Shown piece by piece: positions 22,540 through 32,556 of a stretch of 64,000 bases of DNA; position 1 is the stretch's first letter; each line of letters starts with the position of its first letter. The notes below the pieces were generated by a model. It was not told where the DNA came from, made no database searches, and saw only the letters and a program-made list of their open reading frames with translations. The DNA is taken from NCBI GenBank assembly GCA_001599595.1, contig BCHH01000001.1, forward strand, positions 2,699,837-2,763,836, read 5' to 3'. A program made the translations under genes and the position numbers. Origin of the DNA: Beverwykella pulmonaria (taxonomy: Eukaryota; Ascomycota; Dothideomycetes; Pleosporales; Melanommataceae).

Positions 22540-22728
22540 GGTTACAATATTAATGTTACAATCCCTTTCTATAGGTGGTTGGATGAGGACTTGCAAATGG
22601 AATTTGATAAGAGATTGCTTACGTAGTATGGTTTAACAAATATTATGCAATTGTTAATGCATCTGTTTCCACTATTTTACATTCACTTACTATCATAATT
22701 CATTCAGCGCCTATATCTAGGCCTAAGC

Positions 22729-22875
22729 CGGTGGACAGACGCTGAAGCGCTGGACGTGCAAGTGATGGAGACGAGCAAGACGAAGCTCGGAGCCGACCAT
22801 CACTATACTATAGCATCTCGCGGAGCCCTCGCAACATGGCGACTAGAAGTTATGGACCTTAACGAGCAGAAATAA
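22729..22875 (+). pseudogene. Fragment of kinesin-light-chain type TPR (NLR-like origin)
   Basis: A 48-codon open stretch from 22729 to TAA 22873-22875 reads WTDAEALDVQVMETSKTKLG, the TPR unit typical of fungal NB-ARC/TPR proteins, then decays. There is no start, no domain partner and no conserved splice signal, so I regard it as a captured or relic fragment. A similar, longer fragment lies at 24543. Confidence 0.55.
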
Positions 22876-24540
22876 CCTCTAGCGTAGAATAGGTGTAGCG
22901 CGTTTATTCTCTCTAACGCGGCAGGCTAGGTGTAGTACAAAACCAACATAGATAAGATACAGCAGTTCGCTTACCAATTGTTATGAGATGTAGCTTATGT
23001 GAGATGACTTTAAGTTGCTACTGCTAGCAGGGTGGACGGTCGACACGTTCCTGTCCTACCCTTGTGCTGTAGGCGACCATTTTTCTACTCGTTGACATGA
23101 GTATAGGAGTGGCTGTTGGGAAGAGATTCTGAGCATAACCTCAGGCTGCATTGATATAAGATAAGCGAATGTACTGGGTGTGTGCAGCCTGGGTCCATTG
23201 CAGACACCAGCATCAGTTATTCCTAGCGGGTAGAACTAACATTTAGTGGTTTACGGATCTAAAGCCACAAGTTGTTTTCCGCCCGCGCTGGTGATACTCT
23301 ATATATGTGTTACTCAACTTTTTATGCATGCCATACCGTCAGTGAGTTCAAAATCAAACCTACAGCTGATTGGCTCAAAGCGCTTGGCTCGCTTAATGGT
23401 AGTGGCGATACTTGGTCATAGCAGCACCATGGCCTACGCTGTGTTTAATTCCCAGCTTCAACCCCCTTTCTGTTCAGATCTTATTTCATTCACTATGCAA
23501 ATATAACAGCGCGTATGAATGTACGTTATTCTTGCACTTCCTTCACCAGATCAGTCTCCTCAAAAGGGTCACTGCCAAACTCATCTCCGGCCTGTTGTTC
23601 CTCGAAGCCATTAAGGTCCTGATCCTTTGAATAGATTTTTAGTGTGGACTCTCTACTTAGCGCTGGGGATTCTTTGTGCTTCCCCTAGTTAGTGGCTTGG
23701 TGGCAATATTAGAGTCTTGTGAAACTCTACCTTTCTCAGACTTATGGTGCTCCAAATTTCCTAAAACGCGCCCTATCTAGCTCCGCACATTGAAGTAATG
23801 GAGTGCTCCCTTAAGACCATCTACCACTGCGCCTTTCTTGGCCTTCTCAAAAGCCTTTCCTTTATTGTCACATATTTCCACATTTCCATAGCTAATTGCC
23901 TATTTAATGTTAAATACCAAGCGACAGATGTTAGACAAGGAAGACTAACCTCATGAGATATTCCATTCAGAAGGCTCAATTGAACAATCACTAAAGTGTT
24001 CACTAATGCTAGACCAGCTTCACAGTCTTCATCTACCCTGTTCTGAAATTTACAAAGAGATGTTAATAATGGGAAAACATACAAAGTCAGTCTTGAAGCT
24101 CTAGATTTTGCTCGACCAGCCATTGAATCCAAAGACGCGATTTGCTACGTTGATAAGGTGATTATGCGATTCGTCTTTGTTCATCTCTATGTCCTCAGAC
24201 CAGGATGGCTGGGAGAGTGATCCCATTGCCAGTAAGTCAGAGTGATAGGCTTACCCCTCCTTTCTGCAACGTCAAAAACTTAAACAGAATATAAATGCGT
24301 TGAAAGTGACGGGATGATTGCGCGAAAGTCTTGGCCCTCAACAGTGTGGGGGATAAGATATTTCAGATGCACTGTGATTCCGGGTGACATAAGGAACGTT
24401 GATATAGAAATCCGTTCGATAGCGCGGCATATTCTGGCTGACTAAAGTTGAAATAGCCAGCGTGATCTGCTATCAATGACTTTGACACTAGTGATGGCTT
24501 TGAGCCTAGCGCATAGCCTACCTGGCGTCAACGTACAGGA
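22876..24540. other. Interior of TIR element, degraded sequence
   Basis: No intact gene. A minus-strand open stretch ending near 23515 encodes an acidic tail (for example DLNGFEEQQAGDEFGSDPFE), and an ORF at 24132-23821 lies upstream on the same strand. They may be pieces of one decayed gene, but I do not recognise it. Confidence 0.35.
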
Positions 24541-24542
24541 AT

Positions 24543-24806
24543 CAAGGGCGGTGGAAGGAGCCCGAAGAGCTGTTTGTGCAAGTAATGGAGACAAGAAAGA
24601 GGGTGCTTGGCGATGGACATCCAAGCACTTTGATGGCTATGGGTAATCTTGCGTTCACCCTCAAGTCCCAAAGCCGTAACAAGGAGGCCATCTCATTAAT
24701 GGAAACATGCTTTCGGCTGCGCAAACGGATCCTTGGTGGTCATCATCCGGACACAGAGTCTTTGCTTGAAACATTAACTGAGTGGCCTATGGAGAATATG
24801 AGATAG
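24543..24806 (+). pseudogene. TPR fragment of an NLR-like protein
   Basis: In-frame codons from 24543 to TAG 24804-24806 encode about 87 residues with two TPR helical hairpins: QVMETRKRVLGDGHPSTL and ETCFRLRKRILGGHHPDTES, each followed by its partner helix. This is the KLC/TPR_10-like repeat found at the C-terminus of fungal NLRs such as the gene at 1144-4241. The NB-ARC is absent and the frame has no proper start, so this is a truncated relic. Confidence 0.65.
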
Positions 24807-25575
24807 GAAATTGATGCTGCTTTAAATGCAGAATATCAAGCTAGTGTGAAAGTGGAAGGGGATGAGGCGTGTAGCATGATTATGAGTGATATCTTACGGT
24901 GCTACGAGCGATATGACAGTAGCGATTGCCACCACATACAGTGAGGGTGGTCGACCCGCACAGGCCATGACCTTGTTGGGGTGGCGAATTCTGTAGGTCT
25001 TTTCAGAGAGTTGAGTTGGTTAACCAGAGGCATGGCCAAGGTTGTGGGGACTGCAAGGCTGCGGGGCTAAGGTCAGCCCACCCGCCAAGCTTCTGCACAG
25101 CCACAGGCCTAACAGTCATCGCAAATAAATTACACAGTGATGATTACGTAGGTACAGGATTATTTTGCACTAGCCAAGATTGGTAATTTCTTTAATTAAT
25201 CAGGGGTATAAATTTGCGCGCGACAGCAGGCACAAGGCTGATCATGACTTGCCAGCATCAGAGTGGGGTTCTAAGAGTTGGACAAGACCTTTTTACAAGA
25301 ATTTGGAGTGGTAATGGCACGGCGGTAGCGCTGTAGGGAAGAAACTCAAATACTGTAAGGAGACTGTCGGCAGGAGATCAAAATATGGGTATAAAGTGTA
25401 TTCAAGACGAATCCTTGAGAGTACTCAGGAGCCGGAGGGTAACTATATACATATCGGCACGTGACTGGGGATCACGTGGTCCGAGACCTGGCCGAAGGCT
25501 GGCCGAGGATGGCCCGGAGAGGAAGGTTGCTCGTGACAAATACGCTACAGAAGGAGGCTTTTTGCGAATTAAGCT
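24807..25575. other. Interior of TIR element before the right TIR
   Basis: No recognisable gene or repeat. Short ORFs overlap the right TIR. Confidence 0.4.
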
Positions 25576-25759
25576 AAAAGGCGACAATACGAACGTAATT
25601 TAGAAGTGGGAGGTATCCTAAATATTCAAAATTAGCTATAGTACACAACTTGTAAAGAAATATAGCAAAGCTCAACGTGCGCGCAGAGTTATAGTCACTT
25701 GAAGTCGAAGTACCCCTCGTATTTTCCGGCACGGTGGGTTTTCCGCCACGCAGGGGGGG
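25576..25759 (-). repeat. Right terminal inverted repeat
   Basis: Inverted partner of 19168-19352, ending CCGCCACGCAGGGGGGG, followed directly by the AACGT duplication. Confidence 0.85.
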
Positions 25760-25764
25760 AACGT

Positions 25765-26134
25765 TAGTTCAACTTTATCTACAGGCCTAGCACGCAATTT
25801 TAGATGACAGTTGAGTAAATGTTACCCCTCCAAAGACCCCTCGATTTGTTGCAGTAACGGCGGCGGCTCAAAGATGCCGAACAGCGACTTCGGAGCGCTA
25901 CGAATTCGATATTCCCAACCAATCACAAGCAGCATATCTCCGACTGCACTGCGGTTGCACGACTCCGACTCTTATCAGTGAAGCTGCGGCCATCTCCATC
26001 TTAGAAACACAAGACAGCGAGACGATATATTTACCTGTCGCCAAAATGTATTCATTCTGCCTGCAGACTCTTGGATACTCGAATTTATTCTCTGGCGGTC
26101 CTCGATTATTTGTACCTGTATTAGCTATATCATT
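25765..26134. other. Intergenic, promoter of amidase
   Basis: No gene seen between the TIR element and the amidase start. Confidence 0.5.
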
Positions 26135-27989
26135 ATGTCCGTTGTGTTCCTGAGCACGGGTCCTCCGACGGGTGAGTACTTCTTGAAGATCTATTTCATA
26201 ACTCGAGCTCTGCATCTTTGCTAATTGAGTCGCCCAGTATCGGCCGAGAAACTCCAGTCTATCGCAGACTCTTACTCCGTCGCAATCCCCGAACGTGAAC
26301 AACCACACTACCTGCACCTCCTCAACGGGCTCGATGCAACACTAACCCAGTTATCCACCCTTCCCATCTACACCGACCCACGTCTCCTACCGGACCCATC
26401 AACCCTCCCCCGGACCCATGTCAAGCTTGGTGGCGATCTGACCAAGAATCCGTTGAACACATGGAGTCACCAAACATCGATAACGAGCGCCAAACCAGCT
26501 AGTACACGGCTCGCTGGAAAGACTGTAGCCGTGAAGGACAATGTGTCCATAGCGGGCGTGCCACTGACAGGAGGGACGTTTCCGGAGCTTTTGACTGGGG
26601 AAAAGGAGTACCCTGTCCCCAAAATCGATGCCGTGGTCGTGAAGCGCGTACTCGACGCTGGAGCCACGCTGAGAGGCTCCGCGAACTGCGAGCACTTCTC
26701 CATGTCGCCATTGTCGTTCACAAGCGCATCCGGTCCTGTGCATAATGCCTGGCTACGGGGCTATACAACCGGCGGGTCATCGAGCGGATGCGCGGCGATT
26801 GTTGCAGTTACGCAGGTCCGAAAATGGCGTAAGCGGCATGGGCTACCGGGAAATGACGAAGAGATCGGAGAGGGCGTTGACATGGCTATTGGAGGGGACC
26901 AGGGAGGCTCAATCCGTATCCCCGCGGCGTATGCGGGCATCTATGGACTCAAACCTACGCATGGTTTGGTGCCATATACGGGCATTGTGAGCCTGATTCC
27001 AATGATTGACCATACGGGGCCGATGACGACGACGCTGGAGGAGAACGCGGTGCTGCTGTCGGTGCTGGCGGGGTATGATGGTATGGATCCGAGATGCACT
27101 CCGGAAACACCGCTGAGGAAGAATGTACTTGATTACGCTGCACTATTAGCCGCCTGGAAAGCGGAGAAACAAGAGAAAGGGGAGTGGACAACCCAGTCCT
27201 CTGGTTGCGGTCTGCGCGTTGGCGTTGTCAAAGAAGGTCTCGAGGTGATGGGCCTAACAGAAGAAGTCAAGGGGATTATCGAAGCGGCAGCAGCCCAGTT
27301 CCAAGCCGTCGGCGCAGATGTCCAGAAAATCAGCATCCCCATGCACACCCTCGGTCCTTCGATATGGACGATCGCGACGCGTCCCTTCATGGTGGACGTG
27401 GGCCTCAAGAATCGCGTTACGCCTTATCCGCAATACCCGATGCCGGAGGTTGCGCCCAGTCCGTTCTCACAGTCGGCGCTTGACATCTTGAATAAGCACA
27501 ATCCCGCCGTAGTGAACATGTTCTTTAATTCGGCCTTCATAAACGAGAAGCCCGATGCAAACCAGATGCTGGCCAAGGCCATGACACACGTCCAGCAACT
27601 GCGAGACGCGTACGATGCGATACTGGAGGATTTCGATGTCTTGTTGACGCCTGTCAATCCGAGGGTAGGAAGCAAGCACCCAGAGTATGCGATGAGTGTT
27701 GACCAGAAGATGGAGCCTGCGATTGGAGCGACATTGAATACGTGCCAGTTCAACATCACTGGTCGTATGTATACCCGTCGAAACCGAGAATGAGTGGTGG
27801 CTGACGTGCATAGATCCTGCGTTGGCGATGCCAGCGGGCTGGGCCAATGCACCCGATGGTCCTGGAATGCTGCCCGTAGGTATGCAGCTGGTCGGCAAGA
27901 GATTCGATGAGATGAGTATCTTCAAGGCGGCGGCGGCGTGGGAGGTGGGCGGGTTGGGGTTGGACAGGTGGAACGGGCAGTTGAACTAG
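26135..27989 (+). CDS. Amidase signature family hydrolase, three exons, 579 aa
   Basis: Exons 26135-26171, 26238-27764 and 27814-27989, introns 66 and 49 nt. The first exon supplies MSVVFLSTGPPTV and removes the need for a non-ATG start. The Ser-Ser-Lys catalytic triad is visible: Lys in VAVKDNVSIAG (about residue 112), cis-Ser in TTGGSSSG (about 194) and the nucleophilic Ser in GGDQGGSIRIPA (about 237). HPALAMPAGW begins at the last junction. Hydrolyses a carboxamide or ester; the substrate cannot be told, and the family includes fungal acetamidases and GatA-like enzymes. It converges on VPS51 with 67 bp between stops. Confidence 0.9.
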
Positions 27990-28056
27990 CCTTGCTCATG
28001 TCTCCACCAGGGACGGATTAGACCCATAGACAGGTAGTAGAGACGGGCTGCGCGTT

Positions 28057-28919
28057 TTATGACGAATCTTCCTCTTCTGCGTCCAAGGTGGCTTCGCACT
28101 CTTCCCACAGCTCCTTTACACCCGCCACACCCCACCACTTCTTCAGGATCTTGCTGACCTCTTCCCACTCCTCTTCGGCTGCCTCCTCGTTCTCTTGGTC
28201 GATCAGCTCTCTAAGCCGTCTCGGCGTGTCCAAAATCCATCGCACAGTGTCTTTCTCCTTCAGCCTTCTGGCTGCATCCGCCTTGCTGCCATTCGCGTCC
28301 TCTACGTGCACTGATATGCCCAGTCCCAGGTCCGCCCGTGGCGCTGGCAGCGCGTGTTTGGACGAGGAGAGCGATGCGGCGGTCTCGGCAATGTGCGATA
28401 TCGCCGGGCCAAGCGTATGTGTGGTAGGGGCGAGGGGGTCCATGTTGGTGCGCATGCGGCGGATGGTGCTGGTCGCGGCGAGCAGCTTCGAGTAGTTGTC
28501 GTACACCAGCGACTTCCTGTCGCTGTCGAGGTTGCGGATTTCTACCCAAGTCAGTAAGGAGACTCCACACAAGATGGAAGATGCCCACGTGACACCAGAT
28601 CTGCTTCCACCTTCAACACGTCCGACAGCCCTGATGTGGCCAGGACATTGTTTACGTAGGCCTCGGCATGGAAGTTTGCGTCGTCCAGCTCCGTCAGCGT
28701 CTCGTCATCCTCGGGCCCCAGATCCGTGCGGGCTGATTCTTCTGATATTTTGGCTTCTGCATCTTTGGCGGCGGCTGCCTTGAGGCCGTAGTAGTCGCGC
28801 AGGGCAGCCCGATTGCGCCGGGTGCCAGCCGCTGGGCGTGTGGATGCTTCGAACGAAGTGCGCGTGGAGGACGGCGACCGGATTGAGGTGCTGACGCGAG
28901 GAGAGGCTATGGTCGACAT
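28057..28919 (-). CDS. VPS51: Vps51 subunit of GARP tethering complex, two exons, 271 aa
   Basis: Exon 1 is 28919-28589 and exon 2 is 28541-28057; the 47-nt intron uses GTGGGC and GGTAG. The Ser/Thr/Arg-rich N-terminus is followed by RAALRDYYGLK, then the conserved pair LDDANFHAEAYVNNVL and IRNLDSDRKSLVYDNYSKLL, which defines the Vps51/COG1-like N-terminal coiled coil. The C-terminal acidic helix is fungal. GARP tethers endosome-derived vesicles at the trans-Golgi. Adjacent to RMI1 with 243 bp between divergent starts. Confidence 0.88.
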
Positions 28920-29162
28920 GTCGAGTAGATTTTGGGTGTGGATATCGGAGGAGAGATGGAAATTGCGCGAGCGGTGTCCAGCTCAGAAGCTCCAGCCGGA
29001 GGTGTCGGCCGTTGCCAAGAGATGCGGGCAGGCACATCACCCCCGAACGCGTCCACGTCTCCGACACTCACCCTTCAGCTACCAGAGGGCTCCGTTCTGC
29101 TATGACGGTGCTTGGGGCTAGGTGAAATATGCCCAATTGAGGAGTCGACCATACCGCTCAGC

Positions 29163-29861
29163 ATGGCCAACAGCCTCACCGCCGAGCTGTCAGCGCACCT
29201 CCACGCCCGGCACCTCCACCCCACGCCAGCATGGCTGCAAAGCTTCACAGCGGGCATCCGTCCTACAACGCCGCTCCCTGCACTCAAGCAAACCGCCCTC
29301 TTTCGACTGCTTGCAACCGACATCACTACGTCGCTCATCCCTCCGCCAAATACGGTTTTCCCGAGCGATGTGCTGAACGCCCGCATTCAATCCCGCCATC
29401 TCGCTGGTCCCGTGGTGTGCCAAGTTATGGACATTGAGGACATCGGGCACTCGAGATGGAGCCAGGTAGAAGCCATTGAGGCGAAAGAGCGGGGTGAAAC
29501 TACCAAGGGCAGGGAGGTTGTTCGTATCGTCCCGGACGCAGACGCTCTGCCCGATGTGCAAGTCACGGACAGCAAAGGGCCCTTCAGGCTTCTGTTGCAA
29601 GATGCCAAGGGTGTCAAGGTCTATGCTTACGACCTGAAGAGTATCGCAGGTATCAACATGGGCATGAGCATGGGCATCAAGGTGCTGTTGAGAAACTGCG
29701 ATCTGCGGAGGGGCGTTGTGATGCTAGAGCCGGGCGGAGTGCAAATCCTGGGCGGCAAGATTGAGACGTTGGACAAGAGCTGGAGGGAGGGGTGGAAAGA
29801 GAGACTCATTGCTGCTGCGAATTCGGGCCGACAGATGGAGCGGCCTGATGCGTCTGGTTGA
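29163..29861 (+). CDS. RMI1: RecQ-mediated genome instability protein 1, OB-fold subunit, 232 aa
   Basis: Single exon. ATG at 29163 is the first Met of the frame; upstream codons lack ATG. The N-terminal helical part has WLQSFTAGIRP. The OB-fold is recognised by PFRLLLQDAKGVKVYAYDL, INMGMSMGIKVLLRNCDLR and RGVVMLEPGGVQILGGKIE. In yeast and animals RMI1 partners with a RecQ helicase and topoisomerase III to dissolve double Holliday junctions in the nucleus. The length is close to fungal RMI1. Confidence 0.88.
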   Translation: MANSLTAELSAHLHARHLHPTPAWLQSFTAGIRPTTPLPALKQTALFRLLATDITTSLIPPPNTVFPSDVLNARIQSRHLAGPVVCQVMDIEDIGHSRWSQVEAIEAKERGETTKGREVVRIVPDADALPDVQVTDSKGPFRLLLQDAKGVKVYAYDLKSIAGINMGMSMGIKVLLRNCDLRRGVVMLEPGGVQILGGKIETLDKSWREGWKERLIAAANSGRQMERPDASG

Positions 29862-30218
29862 CACCCACCCCCTCCGCCGTTCGGAGCTGGGGAAGCGTAA
29901 TGCATCCATGTCAGGTATAGGTATATGCTTTCTTTAGTCCTTCAATGGTTCACGTACTAAGGCAATGAAGCTCGCCCTGACAAGGAAACGCCTACCGAAG
30001 CCTCTTACGCAACCCCCCAACAGGCACAACCGCTCACAATTCACGTTTCCCCGCACCCTGCAAACCACTCGCATTATGGAGGGTCGAATCCGAGAAAATA
30101 GTCAACCACCCGATCCGAACATCACAACGAATGAACAAGTACCATTTCAGACCTTCAAGAGAGGTTCAAGTGTAGACAGCCACTTCGTTGAGATACATGA
30201 TTCGCGGCCGGTGATGGT
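29862..30218. other. Intergenic between convergent RMI1 and MFS genes
   Basis: An 85-codon plus-strand ORF (29965-30222) is basic and low-complexity, with no family features; I do not call it. Confidence 0.45.
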
Positions 30219-31892
30219 CTAAGCAGATTCCTCGGGCTTTGATACATATACCTTTTTCTTTTCCTTCAAACCAAACTCACTGTCAAGATCTGTTCGCAAT
30301 GCAACGTGTGTCTGGAAAAACACAGCAAGAAACCCAACAAGCGCAAATGCGATCGCAGCCTGCCACATGGCCTTTAAGGTGTCGGTATACACACCAGTAA
30401 TTTCATGCTGAATCGTAGCGGGCAGCGTCGTCCGATATGTACCGCTGGCAAAGTGATATGCCATTCCGTTCTTCATCTGGGATTGCGTAGCCGCGTTGCT
30501 AATCGCATGGTCATTTTTGTTCCATTCTGCGTTGAAGATGATGCCAGGAATGGTTATACCCCATACAAAACCAAAACTGCGAAGGAATGAATACATGCCG
30601 ACGGAGGTGGCAACTTCAGACTCGGGAAGAGAAGCCTGAATAGCAGGTAGTATGGTAGGAATGACGAGCCCCTGCCCAATCGCCTCAACGGCCTGAAAAG
30701 CTACCCAAACAACCGTCTTTGTATATCTGTCTTGGAGCGTAAATAGCCCGAGTCCGATAGTAATGAGCGCAAATCCAGTTGCATGAATTGGTCGGTAGAC
30801 TCCGGTTTTGCTCATCACAACTCCAGCAATGGATGCAAACGGAATTAAGAATGCTTCGAAAGGGAGGAAATTAATCCCGTTTCTGAGAGGGCTTGCGCCG
30901 CGAACACCCTGAAAATAGATAGGTATAAAGAAGGCCACCCATTGAAGCAGAATGCTGGAGACAAACACTAGGAAAAACCCAGTAACCGACGTCCGATTTG
31001 CATATAATTGACGAGGTACAATTGGCTCCGTACACCAGGAGGATCTCCATTCGAATATTGTAAACGATGCCCAGCCAAAGACACCTAAAACGAGTGGGAG
31101 AAAGATGTGCCAGCTTGACCATTTGTACACAGATCCTCCCATGATAAGGCCCAGTAGGATTGAGCATGTAGAAGTGATGAATAACATGCTTCCGATCCAA
31201 TCGATTCGTGAGAGTGCGCTTTTCCATGTGGGCTCCTTTGTGTACTGAAGTCGAAGACAAAAGGTCATAATTGCCAGAACCAATGCAGAGATGGGGATGT
31301 TGAGGTAGAATATCCATCTCCAATGTCCAGAATCGGCCAGGGCTCCTCCGATAATAGGACCAATAATCGCGCCAATTGCCGATGTGGACATAACGATTCC
31401 AAGATATTTTCCTCGTTCTCGCATCGGTACGATGTCGCATATGATCAGCTCAATAAGGAGCATAATCCCTCCTGAACCGAGACCTTGAACAGTACGACCT
31501 GCAATGAGCATGGATCCTGAGTCCGCGCCACCAGCTATTCCGCTACCTAGAGTAAAGATAGCAATAGATGAAAGCATGGGCGTTCGTCGTCCGAAGATGT
31601 TGCATAGTTGAGCGATTGGGGGTTGAATAACAGTTTGGGCGAGTACGAACGAATTCGCAATCCAGACGTACTGATCCGAGCCTTGGATTTCATTCGTAAT
31701 TTGAGGTAATGCAATTGCGATGATGGTCCCATCCACGTTGCAGACGAAAACAATGAGGCAGAGGGAAAGGAGAATAACAATGAATCTCCAGTTCTTGGTC
31801 GTTTTATCGAGCGGAATTTCTGTGTCCTCGTGCGCTACAAGGCCATCAAGGTGCACGGATTTGGCCTCTTTTCCGGTGATATCTGGCAGCAT
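30219..31892 (-). CDS. MFS drug/metabolite efflux transporter (DHA14 type), 557 aa
   Basis: Single exon. Fourteen hydrophobic segments are apparent. Motif A-like NIFGRRTPM follows TM2; the 14-TM family motif C region reads IGPIIGGALADSGHWRWIFY and continues LNIP. DGTIIAIALPQI in TM1 is the D1-type motif. The final TM is followed by a short basic/acidic cytosolic tail. Such proton antiporters export toxic compounds or secondary metabolites at the plasma membrane. It lies head-to-tail with the P450 at 32557-34226, suggesting a shared pathway, though neither shows shared regulation here. Confidence 0.9.
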   Translation of the reverse strand: MLPDITGKEAKSVHLDGLVAHEDTEIPLDKTTKNWRFIVILLSLCLIVFVCNVDGTIIAIALPQITNEIQGSDQYVWIANSFVLAQTVIQPPIAQLCNIFGRRTPMLSSIAIFTLGSGIAGGADSGSMLIAGRTVQGLGSGGIMLLIELIICDIVPMRERGKYLGIVMSTSAIGAIIGPIIGGALADSGHWRWIFYLNIPISALVLAIMTFCLRLQYTKEPTWKSALSRIDWIGSMLFITSTCSILLGLIMGGSVYKWSSWHIFLPLVLGVFGWASFTIFEWRSSWCTEPIVPRQLYANRTSVTGFFLVFVSSILLQWVAFFIPIYFQGVRGASPLRNGINFLPFEAFLIPFASIAGVVMSKTGVYRPIHATGFALITIGLGLFTLQDRYTKTVVWVAFQAVEAIGQGLVIPTILPAIQASLPESEVATSVGMYSFLRSFGFVWGITIPGIIFNAEWNKNDHAISNAATQSQMKNGMAYHFASGTYRTTLPATIQHEITGVYTDTLKAMWQAAIAFALVGFLAVFFQTHVALRTDLDSEFGLKEKKKVYVSKPEESA

Positions 31893-32556
31893 TTTATGGC
31901 ATGTAGAGGGGGAATAGTAGCGGGGGAGGTTGTTGTCAACTTCGAAGGGGCATTAGGATTGCTCTAGAAGGGCATCTCTGCCCAAAATACGGCACAGTCC
32001 TTTGTTTCTCGCCACACGTCTGTAATCTAACTGCAGATTTCGGTTTCTGCAAGAGATAAAGACCTAAGCATCCCAACAAAACATTTGACGAACTGCCGAA
32101 AATTCCGGTCAGCCCTGTGCGCAGTATTGATTTGGATGTGTGTTATTGCTGGGGTGAAGTGGCACAGTCAAGAGAAGGACAAGGACACGAATGCATTGAG
32201 TGGAAAGAGGACCGATCTTATCTGAAATCCATCAAGGGGTTAGCAATAGAAGACATGCTACTTGAGAAACTTCGAGGCGTATAAGTTGCCGATATACGTA
32301 CTGTTCATATTTTCTGCAATGAGTTCCAAGAATCTTCGTAGCAATTGCAATCAAGTGTTTTGAAGTCGTCACAGTCAATGCAGCTTCATTATGCATCAGT
32401 ATCCAAACATCCTTGTCCCTGTGCGGCGCTTATCCCCCTACATTGCACTTGGAGTGTGAAAAGAGTGGACCGCAAATTTCTTTTACATTGCAAAGATGAA
32501 TTTGTATTCATCTGTTACCAATCTTGAACCTCATTTTTTCATGTCCCTAGGATCGC
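31893..32556. other. Intergenic between MFS and P450 genes
   Basis: No gene seen; promoter of the MFS gene and 3' flank of the P450. Confidence 0.5.

Larger units (their letters stand above)
19163..25764. mobile_element. 6.6-kb TIR-bounded composite element with 5-bp target duplication
   Basis: The ends at 19168-19352 and 25576-25759 are inverted copies of each other, both starting C7 then TGCGTGGCGGAAAACC. Differences between them are largely transitions. AACGT is duplicated outside both ends (19163-19167 and 25760-25764). The interior (6592 bp with TIRs) contains a Ty3-type solo LTR, two solo LTRs of a second family, a pair of inverted cysteine-rich protein genes and fragments of TPR sequence. 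No transposase is recognisable, so the superfamily is unknown and it may be non-autonomous. The 5-bp duplication supports a single insertion, but two separate inverted repeats cannot be wholly excluded. Confidence 0.7.

Noticed and set aside
19168..25759. Starship-type giant element
   Set aside because: At 6.6 kb it is far too small, there is no tyrosine-recombinase (DUF3435-like) gene, and long TIRs with a 5-bp duplication do not fit Starship termini.
29965..30222. 85-codon ORF between RMI1 and the MFS gene
   Set aside because: Low-complexity basic sequence with no motif, overlapping the 3' end of the MFS gene; no splice or expression support.
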